64,000 bases of DNA from Rhodoferax_B sp049316285 (GCF_049316285.1 NZ_JBMOXA010000008.1:1-64000); one strand, 5' to 3'; numbered from the stretch's first letter, positions 17,241-27,670 are shown. Program-made: numbers and translations. The notes: generated from the sequence alone by a model not told the origin.

Positions 17241-17605
17241 TGCCCATCCACCATGTTTTGATCGTGGACGACTCGAAGACCGAGCTGATGTACCTGACCG
17301 ATATGCTGCAGAAAAGCGGCATGGTGGTGCGCACGGCGGAAAATGCGGAAGACGCTTTCAAGAAGCTGGCCGAGCAAAAGCCTGATCTGATCCTGATGGA
17401 TGTGGTGATGCCGGGGCAGAATGGCTTTCAGCTCACGCGCTCCATCAGCCGCAACCCGGAATATGCCGACGTGCCCATCATCATGTGCACCAGCAAAAAC
17501 CAGGAAACCGACCGTGTCTGGGGCTTGCGCCAAGGCGCCCGCGACTACATCACCAAACCAGTCGATGCCGCCGAGCTGAAGGCCAAGATCAGCGCACTGG
17601 GTTAA
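17240..17605 (+). CDS. pilH: Twitching-motility response regulator PilH
   Basis: A 121-residue CheY-like receiver with DD at residues 10-11, phosphoacceptor D54 (LMDVVMPGQ) and Lys in DYITKPVD. The ATG at 17240 shares one base with the pilG stop (TGATG), so the two are translationally coupled. In Pseudomonas PilH opposes PilG, favouring pilus retraction or acting as a phosphate sink; this role is inferred from gene order. Confidence 0.94.
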   Translation: MPIHHVLIVDDSKTELMYLTDMLQKSGMVVRTAENAEDAFKKLAEQKPDLILMDVVMPGQNGFQLTRSISRNPEYADVPIIMCTSKNQETDRVWGLRQGARDYITKPVDAAELKAKISALG

Positions 17606-17611
17606 CCAACC

Positions 17612-18145
17612 GTGGCGAATCGAGCTGCCTTAAGAGAACTTCACACCCGGCTCGCAGCACGACTGCAAAACGCCCGTGCACAGGGCCAGGCCATGCAGTG
17701 GCTGGCGGTGGAGATTGGCACGGGGCGCTTCCTGGTGCCCTTGGCGCAATCGGGCGAGATTTTTCCGTGGACATCGGTGCAAAACACGCCCTATACCCAG
17801 GATTGGTTCCTGGGGGTTTCAAATCTGCGTGGCAGTCTTTGTGGGGTGGCCGACATGGCTGCCTTCATGGGCCTGGCCGTGCAGACGAATGCGCTTGAGC
17901 GTGACCGCTCGGAATGCAGTTTGCTGACGTTCAACAGCAGCCTGGAGTTGAATTGCGCCATTCTGGTGGACCGCCTGTCCGGTCTACGCGGGCCCGAAGC
18001 CTTTACCGCGTCGCAGGCGGTGGCCGTTGACAGCGCTAAACCATATCTCGGTCTGCAGCATACCGATACGGCCGGCCAGCAATGGCAAGAGCTGAATCTG
18101 CAAACCCTTTCGCAATTTCCCCCTTTTCTGAGCATCAGTGCTTAG
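17612..18145 (+). CDS. pilI: CheW-like adaptor PilI
   Basis: A 177-residue CheW-domain protein (WLAVEIGTGRFLVPLAQSGEIF, WFLGVSNLRGSLCGVADM, CAILVDRLSGLRG). It links the receptor PilJ to the kinase PilL. GTG at 17612 follows the pilH stop by 6 nt. The N-terminal 30 residues are helical and outside the CheW fold, as in other PilI proteins. Confidence 0.92.
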   Translation: MANRAALRELHTRLAARLQNARAQGQAMQWLAVEIGTGRFLVPLAQSGEIFPWTSVQNTPYTQDWFLGVSNLRGSLCGVADMAAFMGLAVQTNALERDRSECSLLTFNSSLELNCAILVDRLSGLRGPEAFTASQAVAVDSAKPYLGLQHTDTAGQQWQELNLQTLSQFPPFLSISA

Positions 18146-18166
18146 GCACGTCCATAAGGCTGCACC

Positions 18167-20470
18167 ATGTCCGTCGTTGTCAAGCTGACACAGCTGTTTG
18201 AGAAGAAGCAGGCAGAGTCCGAATTCGCCCCCAGCATGGGTATTTCTGAAGCCACGGACCAGCCATTGGGGGCCAGTGCGGCGCCGGACTCGGTGCAAGG
18301 CCGAGGCTCGTTGCAAGGACCGCTTTCCTTGTCGGCAGAGCCCGGTGGCAAAGGGCAGGATTTTGGCGAGAGCCGTTTTGTCGATGCGAGCGTCGCTGAC
18401 CACGCAGACGCACCGGTGACCCTGCCTTTGTTGGGGCGGCGTGCGCCGGGCCAGCATCAGCGAATTCTGGGCGCCTTGCTGGCATTGGCGCTTTTGGCCT
18501 TGATCGGTGTGACGGTGTTTGCCTTGAACCAGGCCGGCAAAACCGCACAGCAACTGGCCGCGACGGGCCAGGCCTTGATGCAATCACAGCGCCTGGCCAA
18601 ATCGGTTTCTCAAGCCTTGGTGGGCACACCTGCGGCGTTTCCCGATGTGGCCGACAGTGCGGCTGCACTGAACCAGGCGGTCGAAGGCTTGGCCCATGGC
18701 GACGACAAACTCAGTGCCGTACAAGGCGCTGCCCGTACCGAGCTGGAAGCCATCCAGCCGTTGACGGCCCGTGCCGGTAAAAATGCCGCCACGGTGATGG
18801 CACAGCAAAAAGTGTTGACGCAGGTGGGCGCGTCTTTGCAAGGCATCAACCGCCATTCGTTTGAGATGCTGGAGCTGGCCGAAAGTGTGTCCGCCAGCAA
18901 ACTGCAGCAAAACGCCCCGGCCATAGAAATTTCGGCCGCCGGCCAACTGGTGATGTTGACGCAACGTATCGCCAAGTCGGCGAACGAATTTCAGACACTT
19001 GATGGCGGCAGCCCCGAGGCCGTGTTTTTGCTGGGCAAGGACTTGAGCGCGTTCCGCGAAATCACCCGCGGTCTGCTCGACGGCAGTGCCGACTTGCGCC
19101 TGGGCGCGGCCCGAGATGCGGGTATGCGCGAGCAACTCAATGCGCTGCTGAAGGCCTACGAGCAAATGCGCACGGATGCGGGCGCTATTTTGGGTAACCT
19201 GCAAGGCTTGGTGGCCGCGCGTGAAGCGCAGTCCTCCATCATTGCCGAGAGTGAGCCGCTGCGGCGTCAACTTGAATTGCTGCAGGGCCAACTGTCCTCG
19301 CAAAGCGGTATTGGCCTGGGGCTGATTCTGGGCATGGTGGCGTCGGCTCTGCTGGTGCTGGCCGGCGGCGCTGGCCTGGCGATGGTGCAGTTGCGCAGCA
19401 GCCAGCAACGGCAATTGGTGGCAGAAGGCCAACGCCAGCACGCTGAACACGCGCAGTTGGAGGCCAAGCGTGTGAACGACGCCAACCAGGCCGCCATCTT
19501 GCGGCTGATGAACGAACTGCAGCAGGTGGCAGAGGGCGACCTCACCCAAGAAGCCACGGTGACGGAAGACATCACTGGCGCGATTGCCGATTCGGTGAAC
19601 TACACCGTGGAAGAACTGCGCGCGCTGGTCGGCAGCGTGCAAAACACCGCCAGCCGGGTGGCGCAAACCACCGCCCAGGTGGACAACACCTCGACAGAAC
19701 TGCTCGCCGCCTCGACCGAGCAATTGCGCGAGATTCGTGAAACCGGCCGTTCGGTGCTGGACATGGCTTCGCGCATCAACGAGGTGTCCACCCAGGCGCA
19801 GGAATCGGCTTCGGTGGCGCGCCAGTCGCTGCAAGCCGCAGACTCCGGTTTGCAGGCCGTGCAAAACGCCATCGGCGGCATGAACGCCATCCGCGACCAG
19901 ATCCAGGACACCTCCAAACGCATCAAACGCCTGGGTGAGTCGTCGCAAGAGATTGGTGAAATCACCGAGCTGATTTCCGACATTACCGAACAGACCAACG
20001 TCTTGGCGCTGAACGCCGCCATCCAGGCCGCATCCGCCGGTGAAGCCGGACGCGGCTTCTCGGTCGTGGCCGAAGAGGTGCAGCGCCTGGCCGAACGCTC
20101 GGGTGACGCCACACGCCAGATTGCGGCGCTGGTGAAGGGCATTCAGACCGACACACAAGACGCCGTGGCCGCCATGGACCGCTCCACGCAGGGTGTGGTG
20201 GCCGGCGCGCAACTGTCCGATACCGCTGGCACGGCCCTGTCGGAGATCGACCAGGTGTCGCGCCGACTGGCCGAGCTGATCGAACAGATTTCCTCCATCA
20301 CCTCGCGTGAAGCCGAGAAGGCCAACATCGTGGCCAACAACATCCAGCACATTTTTGCGGTGACGGAGCAAACCGGTGAAGGCACACGTTCCACGGCCCA
20401 GCAGGTGCGCGAGTTGTCGCACATGGCCGAGGAATTGCGCCAATCTGTGGCCCGGTTCAAGATCAGCTGA
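18167..20470 (+). CDS. pilJ: Methyl-accepting chemoreceptor PilJ
   Basis: A 767-residue transducer. An unusually long N-terminal segment of about 98 residues precedes the first membrane helix (about 100-120). A periplasmic helical sensor region with PilJ-type repeats follows, then a second membrane helix at about 380-405, a HAMP-like linker, and a methyl-accepting signalling domain whose hairpin tip (ITEQTNVLALNAAIQAASAGE) is at about residues 605-625. It is expected to sense surface contact or pilin and to control PilL. No pilK methyltransferase gene follows; pilL comes next after 23 nt. Confidence 0.93.
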   Translation: MSVVVKLTQLFEKKQAESEFAPSMGISEATDQPLGASAAPDSVQGRGSLQGPLSLSAEPGGKGQDFGESRFVDASVADHADAPVTLPLLGRRAPGQHQRILGALLALALLALIGVTVFALNQAGKTAQQLAATGQALMQSQRLAKSVSQALVGTPAAFPDVADSAAALNQAVEGLAHGDDKLSAVQGAARTELEAIQPLTARAGKNAATVMAQQKVLTQVGASLQGINRHSFEMLELAESVSASKLQQNAPAIEISAAGQLVMLTQRIAKSANEFQTLDGGSPEAVFLLGKDLSAFREITRGLLDGSADLRLGAARDAGMREQLNALLKAYEQMRTDAGAILGNLQGLVAAREAQSSIIAESEPLRRQLELLQGQLSSQSGIGLGLILGMVASALLVLAGGAGLAMVQLRSSQQRQLVAEGQRQHAEHAQLEAKRVNDANQAAILRLMNELQQVAEGDLTQEATVTEDITGAIADSVNYTVEELRALVGSVQNTASRVAQTTAQVDNTSTELLAASTEQLREIRETGRSVLDMASRINEVSTQAQESASVARQSLQAADSGLQAVQNAIGGMNAIRDQIQDTSKRIKRLGESSQEIGEITELISDITEQTNVLALNAAIQAASAGEAGRGFSVVAEEVQRLAERSGDATRQIAALVKGIQTDTQDAVAAMDRSTQGVVAGAQLSDTAGTALSEIDQVSRRLAELIEQISSITSREAEKANIVANNIQHIFAVTEQTGEGTRSTAQQVRELSHMAEELRQSVARFKIS

Positions 20471-20493
20471 CCCCACTCTTTCAAGAGTACCGA

Positions 20494-23400
20494 ATGGATC
20501 AACTCATGCACGCCGCTCCAACCGCTGGGGCGCATGCGTCCGATCAAGACCTTGGGCCTTTGGCCTGGGTATTGGACGAACTGCGCAAGACGCTGGACAA
20601 CGCCGTCAAAGCCCTGCGCCGCCAAGTCCGCGAGGTCGAAGGCGGGTCGGCCGACGCCACGGCCATCACCAACGGCACACATCTGCAGTTGGCGCGCCAG
20701 CAACTGCACATGGCCGTGGGGGCGCTGTCCATGGTCGGCATGCGCGAGCCCGCGCAGATGCTGGGTGCCATGGAGGAGGTGGCGCAGAGGTTCGTCAACC
20801 AACCCGAGCTGTGCACCGAAGCTGCGGTGACTACCCTTGAGGCTGCAAGCTTTGCGTTGATCGACTTCCTTGAGGGTGTGCTGGCCGGCAAATCGGTTTC
20901 GGCCGTGGGCCTGTTCCCGCAGTACCGCGACGTGCGCGTGCTCGCCGGTGGCGGGCAGGCGCATCCGGCAGATTTGTGGTCGGTGTCATCTAAGGCGGCC
21001 GCCGTCGGCGGCGTGGCCTTGGTGCCGCCTCTGGCCTACGCACCCGAAGTGCGCTCGCAGTTTGACCAAGGGGTGCTGAAGATCGTCAAAACCGGTGACC
21101 CGGTTTCGGCCAAACACTTGGCGCAGTTGAGCCTGGGCTTGGCGTCGGCGCAAACTGCCGCGCCCGTGCGGGCCTTCTGGATGCTGGCCACGGCTTATTT
21201 TGAAGCGCTGGGTGAAGGCCTGATCGCGGCCGACCTTTATGCCAAACGCATTGCGTCGCGTGTGTTGACCCAATACGCGGGTCTGGCGAAAGGCGACACC
21301 AAGCTCACGCCGCGCCTGGTGCAGGACATGTTGTTCTACGCGGCGCAGGCCGTGCCAAGCGAAACATCTGACACGCCAACCCTGGCCGCTGTGCGCAAGG
21401 CCTACAGCCTGCACCGCCATGTGCCGACCAACTACGAAGAACAACGCTTTGGCCGCTTCGACCCGGCCCTGGTGGCCCAGGCCCGCAAACGCCTGGCGGC
21501 GGCGGCCGAAACCTGGTCTGCGCTGGCCGGTGGCGACCTGCATCGTCTGAAGACGGCGCACGATCAATTCGCCCAGGTGGGCGAGTCGCTCACCAAGCTG
21601 CATCCCGAGAGTGCCGAGTTGGCACATGCGTTGAACCAGGCGGTTTATGCCACCGCGCGCTCCAACGCGGCGCCCCCTGCGGCGCTGGGCATGGAAGTCG
21701 CCACCTCGGTGCTGTATCTGGAGGCCGCTTACGAGGAGCTGGATCAGGCCAGCGCCCACATGGCCGAGCGCGCCAACCTGCTGGCCGGTCGCCTGGAGCG
21801 TGTGCTGCGTGGCGGCCAACCCGAGCCACTGGACGCGTGGATGGAAGAGCTGTACCACCGCGTCAGCGACCGTCAAACCATGGGCAGCGTGGTTGATGAG
21901 CTGCGCAGCTCTCTCGGCGACGTAGAGCAGGCCTTGGACCAGTTTTTCCGTACACCACGCGAGAAGGTCCCATTGGGCCGGGTGTCGGCGCAGATGTCGC
22001 AAATGCGGGGTGTGTTGTCGGTGCTGGGTCTGGCCGAGGCCTCGCAGGCCATGGCGCGCATGCGCGAAACGGTGGACCGTTTCATGTTCGACGATGCGCA
22101 GGACGAAGCCCAGCGCGCGGCCACTTTCGACAAGCTGGGCAATAGCCTGGGGGCCATGGGTTTTCTGATCGACATGCTGGCCTACCAGCCGGCGCTGGCG
22201 CGCAAGCTGTTTGTCTACGATGAAAGTGCGGGTGAGTTCAAGCTGGTCATGGGGCGCAATGCCGCACCTACCGACGCCGAGCAACTGGTCGAAGACCTGG
22301 GCGACAGCTTTGCCGCTGCTGAGCCTGCGCCAGCGCCAGTCACCGCTCCAGCTGCTGAGGCCGCTGAGGCCACCGCCGTCGACACCGCTGCAGAAGCCGC
22401 ACCCCTGCAAGGCGCCGGGCTTGTGGTGGACGATTTTGCCGATACCGTGCCCCCTGCAGTCGAGCCTGCTACTGAAAGCCTGGCCGAACCAGCACTTGCC
22501 TTGCCCGGCGAGCTTCTGCCCGAAGTGTTGCCCGAAGTCTTGGCCGAAGTGCCTGCACACCCCGCGCCAGCCGCGTCCGCTGCCGAGCATGAGGCTGCGG
22601 TTGCGGTTGCCGACGACCTGGCTTTTGACCTCGATGCGGGGCCGACACCGGCGACTGAAGAGCCTGCACTGCTTGAGACTGAAGCGCAAAGCCAGGCTGT
22701 GCCCGTAGCGCTTGCGCCGGCATCAGAGGTGCTGGCCGCACCGCCCAAGCCGTTGGAATCGTCCCCGGCCGTGAGTACCGCGCCTGCGGTCGACGACGAA
22801 GACGACGATGGCGCCGAACTGCGCGAGATCTTCATCGAAGAAGCCCGTGAAGTGCTGGCAACCGGGCTTGGTGCCGTGTCCAGTCTGCGTGAAACACCTG
22901 CCAATGTGGCCGAGCAGACGGTACTGCGACGCGCGTTCCACACACTCAAGGGCAGCTCGCGCATGGTCGGGCTCAGCGAGTTTGGTGAAGCCGGTTGGGC
23001 GATGGAGCAGTTGCTCAACAGCTGGTTGGCCAGCCCCAGCCCGGCCAGTGAAGATTTGCTCTCGCTCTGTGAAGATGCCTTGCGTGGTTTTGCCATGTGG
23101 GTGGAAGACCTGGCGATTGGCACCGGCGAGGATTGGCGTGCGGAGCCGTTCCGTTCCGCAGCTGATGCGCTGCGTCTTGACGGGCGGCGTGAACCTCTGC
23201 GGATACCGCAAGCTGCGAGTACGGCCGGACCCTTGTCCATGCCGCTGGACAGCTTGCAAGACCGTTCCGCTGAGCAAGCCACGCTGGACGTGGCCGACGA
23301 GGCATTGGCCGGAGTCGACTGGAGCCATCCGGAGGAGGTCGAGCCCGCGCCCGAAATCCAGGAGCTGCCCCTGTCCTTAGAGGACGATGCGGCGGCTGTA

Positions 23401-26400
23401 TTGTCGGAGGCCGAGCTTCTGGCGGCCTTTGCCAACACCGATGTGTCGACGCAGCCGAGTGCCGCTGATGTGCCGGAAGAAGTCCTGAGCCAAGCATTGG
23501 CGCCAAGCTTGGAAGCAGAGGCAGAGGCAGAGGCAGAGGCAGAGGCAGAGGCAGAGGCAGAGGCAGAAAATGCCACGCCCGCAGAGCTGCTCCAGGCGCC
23601 TGTCGTCGAAGAGCCTGTGTCGCCAGAAGAAAGTGCCATCGAAGAGCCGGTCACCGCAGTGTCAGAGCAACTGCTTGAAGATGCCGTGGCGCCAGCCATC
23701 GAAGCCGCCGCCAGCCCCACGGTGGCACATGAACCTGAGGTCGAGACCGAGTCAGAGGGCAACGATGCCATCAAGGCCATAGGCCCATTGCGCATCGGCA
23801 TTCCGCTCTACAACGTGTTCCTCAATGAAGCCGATGAGTGGTCGCGCCGGCTGCAGACATCGCTGAATGAATGGGCACTGGAGTTGCACCAGCCGTTGTC
23901 GGATACGGCCGTGGCCTTGGCCCACTCCCTGGCTGGCAGTTCCGCCACGGTGGGTTTTCAGGCGCTGTCGCATTTGGCGCGGGCACTCGAAGATGCGTTG
24001 TTGCATGTGCAGATGGACGGCTCCGGCACCGAGCAGCAGGCGCAAGTGTTCAACGATGCGGCCGAAGACATTCGCCGCCTGCTGCACCAGTTTGCTGCAG
24101 GATTCTTGAAGGATGCCAACCCGGCTGTGGTGGACGCCCTGCGTGCCTTGCTGGCCCAGGAGCCGGTATCGCAGCAGGATGCCGAGCAAGATTCACGGCA
24201 GGACGACGAGCCCGTCGCCAGCACTTTTGCCGACACGCTGGATGGCGGCGCAGAGGACGCGGCGCGGCCTGATTCTGCTCCTGCGGGCGCGGACCAGAAC
24301 GCTGAAGACCGTCCCGAAATCGCAGAGCTTGAAGACGCCGAGGCCACGGCCGAAGTGACAGCTGAGGTCACGGCCGAAGCCGGCGCAGAAGCACCGGTCT
24401 TGGCGCCGGTGCTCGCCATGCCGGTCGCCCCGCGTTTGAGCCAGGCGGTCGAAGCGCGTGCCGCTGCGGCCACCGATGGTTTTGCCGAAGACCTGGACGC
24501 GGTCGATGTGATCGACGCCGATCTGTTTCCGATCTTTGAGGAAGAAGCCGCCGAGTTGCTGCCGCAGCTGGGCTCGGCATTGCGCCAATGGCGTGCCCAT
24601 CCCGACAACGCCGGCGCACGCAGCGAAGTGCTGCGCGCGCTGCACACCCTCAAGGGCAGTGCCCGGCTGGCTGGCGCATTGCGCCTGGGTGAACTGGCGC
24701 ACCGGCTCGAAACCGTGATCGAATACATGGGCGCCGACGGTGAGCCGACGGCCGCCAGCATAGAGCCGCTGCTCGCGCACTTCGACGTGTTGCAGGGCAA
24801 TATGGACGCGCTGCGCACCAGCCACCTGCAAAGTGTGAGTGGCGCGGAGGTGTTGCCCATCAATGCGTCCATCGACATTCGCGGCGCAGAAGATCTGGAA
24901 ACCGCGGCGCCCCTGCCGGCCCCGCTGCCGCAGGTCACGCGCCAGCTTGCCGGTCAATCGGTGCGGGTGCGCTCGCAGCTGCTCGACCGCATGGTCAACC
25001 AGGCCGGCGAGGTCATCATCACGCGTACACGGCTAGATGCCCGTGTGGGCCAGCTGCGCGGCTCCTTGAACGACCTGAGTGGCAACCTGGAACGCTTGCG
25101 GCAACAGTTGCGCGAGATCGAACTGCAGGCTGAATCACAAATGCAGTCGCGCCTGGCGCAGGCGAAGGAGTCGGAACAGGCGTACGACCCGCTGGAATTC
25201 GACCGCTTCACACGGGTGCAGGAACTCACCCGCATGATGGCCGAGTCGGTCAACGACGTGGCCACGGTGCAGCGCAACCTGCAGCGCACGATTGAAGGTG
25301 CCGAAGACGATCTCGCCGCACAAGCGCGCCAGGCGCGTGAGCTGCAGCGCGATCTGCTGCGCACCCGCATGGTCGAGTTCGAAGGTATTGCCGAACGTTT
25401 GTACGCCGTGGTGCGCCAGGGCAGCAAAGATACCGGCAAACAGGTCAAGCTCGACATCACCGGCGGCGCCATCGAAATGGACCGTGGGGTGTTGGACCGC
25501 ATGGCGCCAGCCTTTGAACACCTGCTGCGCAATGCCATGGCCCACGGCATCGAAGCGCCCGAGGTGCGCCAGGCCGCGGGCAAACCTGCGGCCGGCAGCA
25601 TACAGATCGACCTGCAGCACGAGGGTAACGACATCCTGGTGACCGTGGGTGACGATGGTGCGGGGCTGGACCTCGACCGCATTCGTCAGCGCGCTGAAGC
25701 TCAAGGCCTGGTGACGCCCGGTCAGGTGCTGGAGCCAGGCGCGGTGGCCGATCTGGTGTTCCTGCCCGGTTTCTCCACCGCCAGCCAGGTGTCGGAGATT
25801 TCTGGGCGCGGCATCGGCATGGACGTGGTGCGTGCCGAAGTGCAGGCGCTAGGTGGCCGTATTGAAACCGTTACCGAGACCGGCAAGGGAACGCGCTTCA
25901 AGATGGTGCTGCCGCTGACCACGGCGGTCACGCAGGTGGTGATGTTGCGCATGGGCGGTTTGTCGATTGGTGTACCCGCCAACCTGGTGGAAACCGTGCG
26001 CCGCACGCCGCAGGCCGAACTGGCCCAGGCCTATGGCCAGGAGTTTTTGGTTTACGCTGGCGAGCAGGTGCCTCTGTACTGGGGTGGCAGTCTGCTGCAA
26101 ACCTCGGCGCTCAGCACCGAAGAGGAGGGCAAACACAGCCCCGTGGTGGTGTTGCGCAGTGCGGCGCAACGTATTGCCCTGCACGTCGATGAAGTGTTGG
26201 GCAACCAGGAAGTGGTGGTGAAAAACCTCGGGCCACAGTTGTCGCGCCTGCCTGGTTTGGCGGGGATGTCGGTTCTGGCGTCGGGTGCCGTGGTGCTGAT
26301 CTACAACCCGGTGGCGCTGGCCACGGTTTACGGGCCGCGTGCACGTTTGTGGCAGGCGGTACAGCGCTCTGGGGCCGAGCAGTCGGTGGTGGCGCAAGGC

Positions 26401-26808
26401 CTGGGCGCGGGCGCCGATGTGCCGCTGGTGCTGGTGGTGGACGACTCCATCACTGTGCGCCGCGTCACGCAGCGTTTGCTCAAGCGTGAAGGTTATCGTG
26501 TGGCACTGGCCACGGATGGTGTGCAGGCACTGGAGCGGCTGCGCGAGGAGCGCCCGGCGCTGGTGCTGTCCGACATCGAAATGCCGCGCATGGATGGGTT
26601 TGATTTGGCGCAGACCATTCGCAATGATGCGGCGTTGAAAGATCTGCCCATCGTGATGATTTCTTCGCGCACCGCGGACAAACACCGCGAGCATGCGCGT
26701 GCCTTGGGCGTGAACCACTATCTTGGCAAGCCTTACCCGGAAGAAGCCTTGCTGGAATTGGTGCGGCAGTATGCGGCGCAGGCTGCGTTGGCGGCTACTG
26801 AGGGCTAG
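20494..26808 (+). CDS. pilL: Hybrid chemosensory histidine kinase PilL/ChpA
   Basis: A 2104-residue CheA-type kinase. Degenerate HPt-like helices fill the N-terminal ~600 residues. Phosphoacceptor His candidates are H816 (FHTLKGSSRM), H1144 (AHSLAGSSATV) and H1384 (LHTLKGSARL). The dimerisation helices follow, then the HATPase domain with N1680 in LLRNAMAHGIE and the GRGIGMDVV box, a CheW-like domain, and a C-terminal receiver with D2027. Long Ala/Glu/Pro-rich linkers separate the HPt domains; one holds an (Ala-Glu) run encoded by a hexanucleotide repeat at 23515-23562. It phosphorylates PilG and PilH. Confidence 0.95.
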   Translation: MDQLMHAAPTAGAHASDQDLGPLAWVLDELRKTLDNAVKALRRQVREVEGGSADATAITNGTHLQLARQQLHMAVGALSMVGMREPAQMLGAMEEVAQRFVNQPELCTEAAVTTLEAASFALIDFLEGVLAGKSVSAVGLFPQYRDVRVLAGGGQAHPADLWSVSSKAAAVGGVALVPPLAYAPEVRSQFDQGVLKIVKTGDPVSAKHLAQLSLGLASAQTAAPVRAFWMLATAYFEALGEGLIAADLYAKRIASRVLTQYAGLAKGDTKLTPRLVQDMLFYAAQAVPSETSDTPTLAAVRKAYSLHRHVPTNYEEQRFGRFDPALVAQARKRLAAAAETWSALAGGDLHRLKTAHDQFAQVGESLTKLHPESAELAHALNQAVYATARSNAAPPAALGMEVATSVLYLEAAYEELDQASAHMAERANLLAGRLERVLRGGQPEPLDAWMEELYHRVSDRQTMGSVVDELRSSLGDVEQALDQFFRTPREKVPLGRVSAQMSQMRGVLSVLGLAEASQAMARMRETVDRFMFDDAQDEAQRAATFDKLGNSLGAMGFLIDMLAYQPALARKLFVYDESAGEFKLVMGRNAAPTDAEQLVEDLGDSFAAAEPAPAPVTAPAAEAAEATAVDTAAEAAPLQGAGLVVDDFADTVPPAVEPATESLAEPALALPGELLPEVLPEVLAEVPAHPAPAASAAEHEAAVAVADDLAFDLDAGPTPATEEPALLETEAQSQAVPVALAPASEVLAAPPKPLESSPAVSTAPAVDDEDDDGAELREIFIEEAREVLATGLGAVSSLRETPANVAEQTVLRRAFHTLKGSSRMVGLSEFGEAGWAMEQLLNSWLASPSPASEDLLSLCEDALRGFAMWVEDLAIGTGEDWRAEPFRSAADALRLDGRREPLRIPQAASTAGPLSMPLDSLQDRSAEQATLDVADEALAGVDWSHPEEVEPAPEIQELPLSLEDDAAAVLSEAELLAAFANTDVSTQPSAADVPEEVLSQALAPSLEAEAEAEAEAEAEAEAEAENATPAELLQAPVVEEPVSPEESAIEEPVTAVSEQLLEDAVAPAIEAAASPTVAHEPEVETESEGNDAIKAIGPLRIGIPLYNVFLNEADEWSRRLQTSLNEWALELHQPLSDTAVALAHSLAGSSATVGFQALSHLARALEDALLHVQMDGSGTEQQAQVFNDAAEDIRRLLHQFAAGFLKDANPAVVDALRALLAQEPVSQQDAEQDSRQDDEPVASTFADTLDGGAEDAARPDSAPAGADQNAEDRPEIAELEDAEATAEVTAEVTAEAGAEAPVLAPVLAMPVAPRLSQAVEARAAAATDGFAEDLDAVDVIDADLFPIFEEEAAELLPQLGSALRQWRAHPDNAGARSEVLRALHTLKGSARLAGALRLGELAHRLETVIEYMGADGEPTAASIEPLLAHFDVLQGNMDALRTSHLQSVSGAEVLPINASIDIRGAEDLETAAPLPAPLPQVTRQLAGQSVRVRSQLLDRMVNQAGEVIITRTRLDARVGQLRGSLNDLSGNLERLRQQLREIELQAESQMQSRLAQAKESEQAYDPLEFDRFTRVQELTRMMAESVNDVATVQRNLQRTIEGAEDDLAAQARQARELQRDLLRTRMVEFEGIAERLYAVVRQGSKDTGKQVKLDITGGAIEMDRGVLDRMAPAFEHLLRNAMAHGIEAPEVRQAAGKPAAGSIQIDLQHEGNDILVTVGDDGAGLDLDRIRQRAEAQGLVTPGQVLEPGAVADLVFLPGFSTASQVSEISGRGIGMDVVRAEVQALGGRIETVTETGKGTRFKMVLPLTTAVTQVVMLRMGGLSIGVPANLVETVRRTPQAELAQAYGQEFLVYAGEQVPLYWGGSLLQTSALSTEEEGKHSPVVVLRSAAQRIALHVDEVLGNQEVVVKNLGPQLSRLPGLAGMSVLASGAVVLIYNPVALATVYGPRARLWQAVQRSGAEQSVVAQGLGAGADVPLVLVVDDSITVRRVTQRLLKREGYRVALATDGVQALERLREERPALVLSDIEMPRMDGFDLAQTIRNDAALKDLPIVMISSRTADKHREHARALGVNHYLGKPYPEEALLELVRQYAAQAALAATEG
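23515..23562 (+). repeat. Hexanucleotide tandem repeat (GCAGAG)8 inside pilL
   Basis: Eight perfect copies of GCAGAG followed by one GCAGAA. It encodes an alternating Ala-Glu stretch in the linker between the HPt domains around H816 and H1144. Because the unit is 6 nt, copy-number change would lengthen or shorten the linker without shifting the frame. Confidence 0.97.
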
Positions 26809-26866
26809 GGCGTCTTTGGGCGCTCCTGGCCGGGCGACTCCCGGCCAGCAGTGCAAATTGAAATCT

Positions 26867-27580
26867 CTAGCCCAGCCGCCGTAGCCACTCCAGCAAAGCA
26901 GAGTTCACGACTGAAGGCTGTTCCATCGTGAGCATATGCCCGCACCCCGGCAAGATGTGTACCTCGGCCTGCGGCAACCATCCAGCGATCTCGTAGGTGT
27001 GTTCGGGTGGTGTGAGTTTGTCGGCCTCGCCACACAACAGCAGCACCGGGCAGGCCACACGGGCCAGATGTTGCCGCGCATCGGGCCGCACCATGATGGC
27101 GCGGTTCTGCTGTACCAGTTGGCTGGCGCCGGCGCGCAGCACCATGTCCATATAGCGTTGCGTGAGGGCCGTGTTGCGGGCCTGTGCGGGGGCGAAGGCC
27201 AAGGGCACGTTGGCGCGTAGTACCTCGGGCGCGCGGCCTTGTGCAAAAAGTGGCAGCACGCCTTCGCGTAGCGTGCGCATGGCGTCGTTTTCGGGGCGTG
27301 CGCTAGTGCCCAACAAGGCCAGGCCACGCAGCCGTGGGCCCGCGTGGCGTGCGGCTTCCATGGCGATCATGCCACCCATCGAGGCGCCACACAGCACCAG
27401 CGGGCCGGGGTGTTCGTCCACCAGGGCTTGGGCCATGTCTTCTATGGTGTGGTGGCGGGTGTGGACGTCGCTCACCGCGGTGTTCCACTTCTGTGGCACG
27501 GCGGCGAGTTGCGCCTGCCACATCTCGGCGTCGGTGGCCAAGCCTGGCAACAAGATCAATTGGGCCGCAACAGGGGTCAT
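26867..27580 (-). CDS. Alpha/beta-hydrolase
   Basis: A 237-residue alpha/beta-hydrolase. LILLPGLATDAEMW gives the oxyanion strand, CGASMGGMIAME carries the nucleophile Ser in a GxSxG elbow, and GCGHMLTMEQP carries the catalytic His; the acid is likely in LCGEADKLTPPE. It is close to the BioH/PcaD-like group, but nothing around it identifies a substrate. It is divergent from the universal stress gene with 90 bp between them. Confidence 0.85.
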   Translation of the reverse strand: MTPVAAQLILLPGLATDAEMWQAQLAAVPQKWNTAVSDVHTRHHTIEDMAQALVDEHPGPLVLCGASMGGMIAMEAARHAGPRLRGLALLGTSARPENDAMRTLREGVLPLFAQGRAPEVLRANVPLAFAPAQARNTALTQRYMDMVLRAGASQLVQQNRAIMVRPDARQHLARVACPVLLLCGEADKLTPPEHTYEIAGWLPQAEVHILPGCGHMLTMEQPSVVNSALLEWLRRLG

Positions 27581-27670
27581 AGGTGTTTGTAGGGGTACAG
27601 GTTCCTGAACTTTTTCTTTTGGCCTATGCTGGCCCCACGGAGATCGTAAATACGTTCTTAGGAGAATGTC

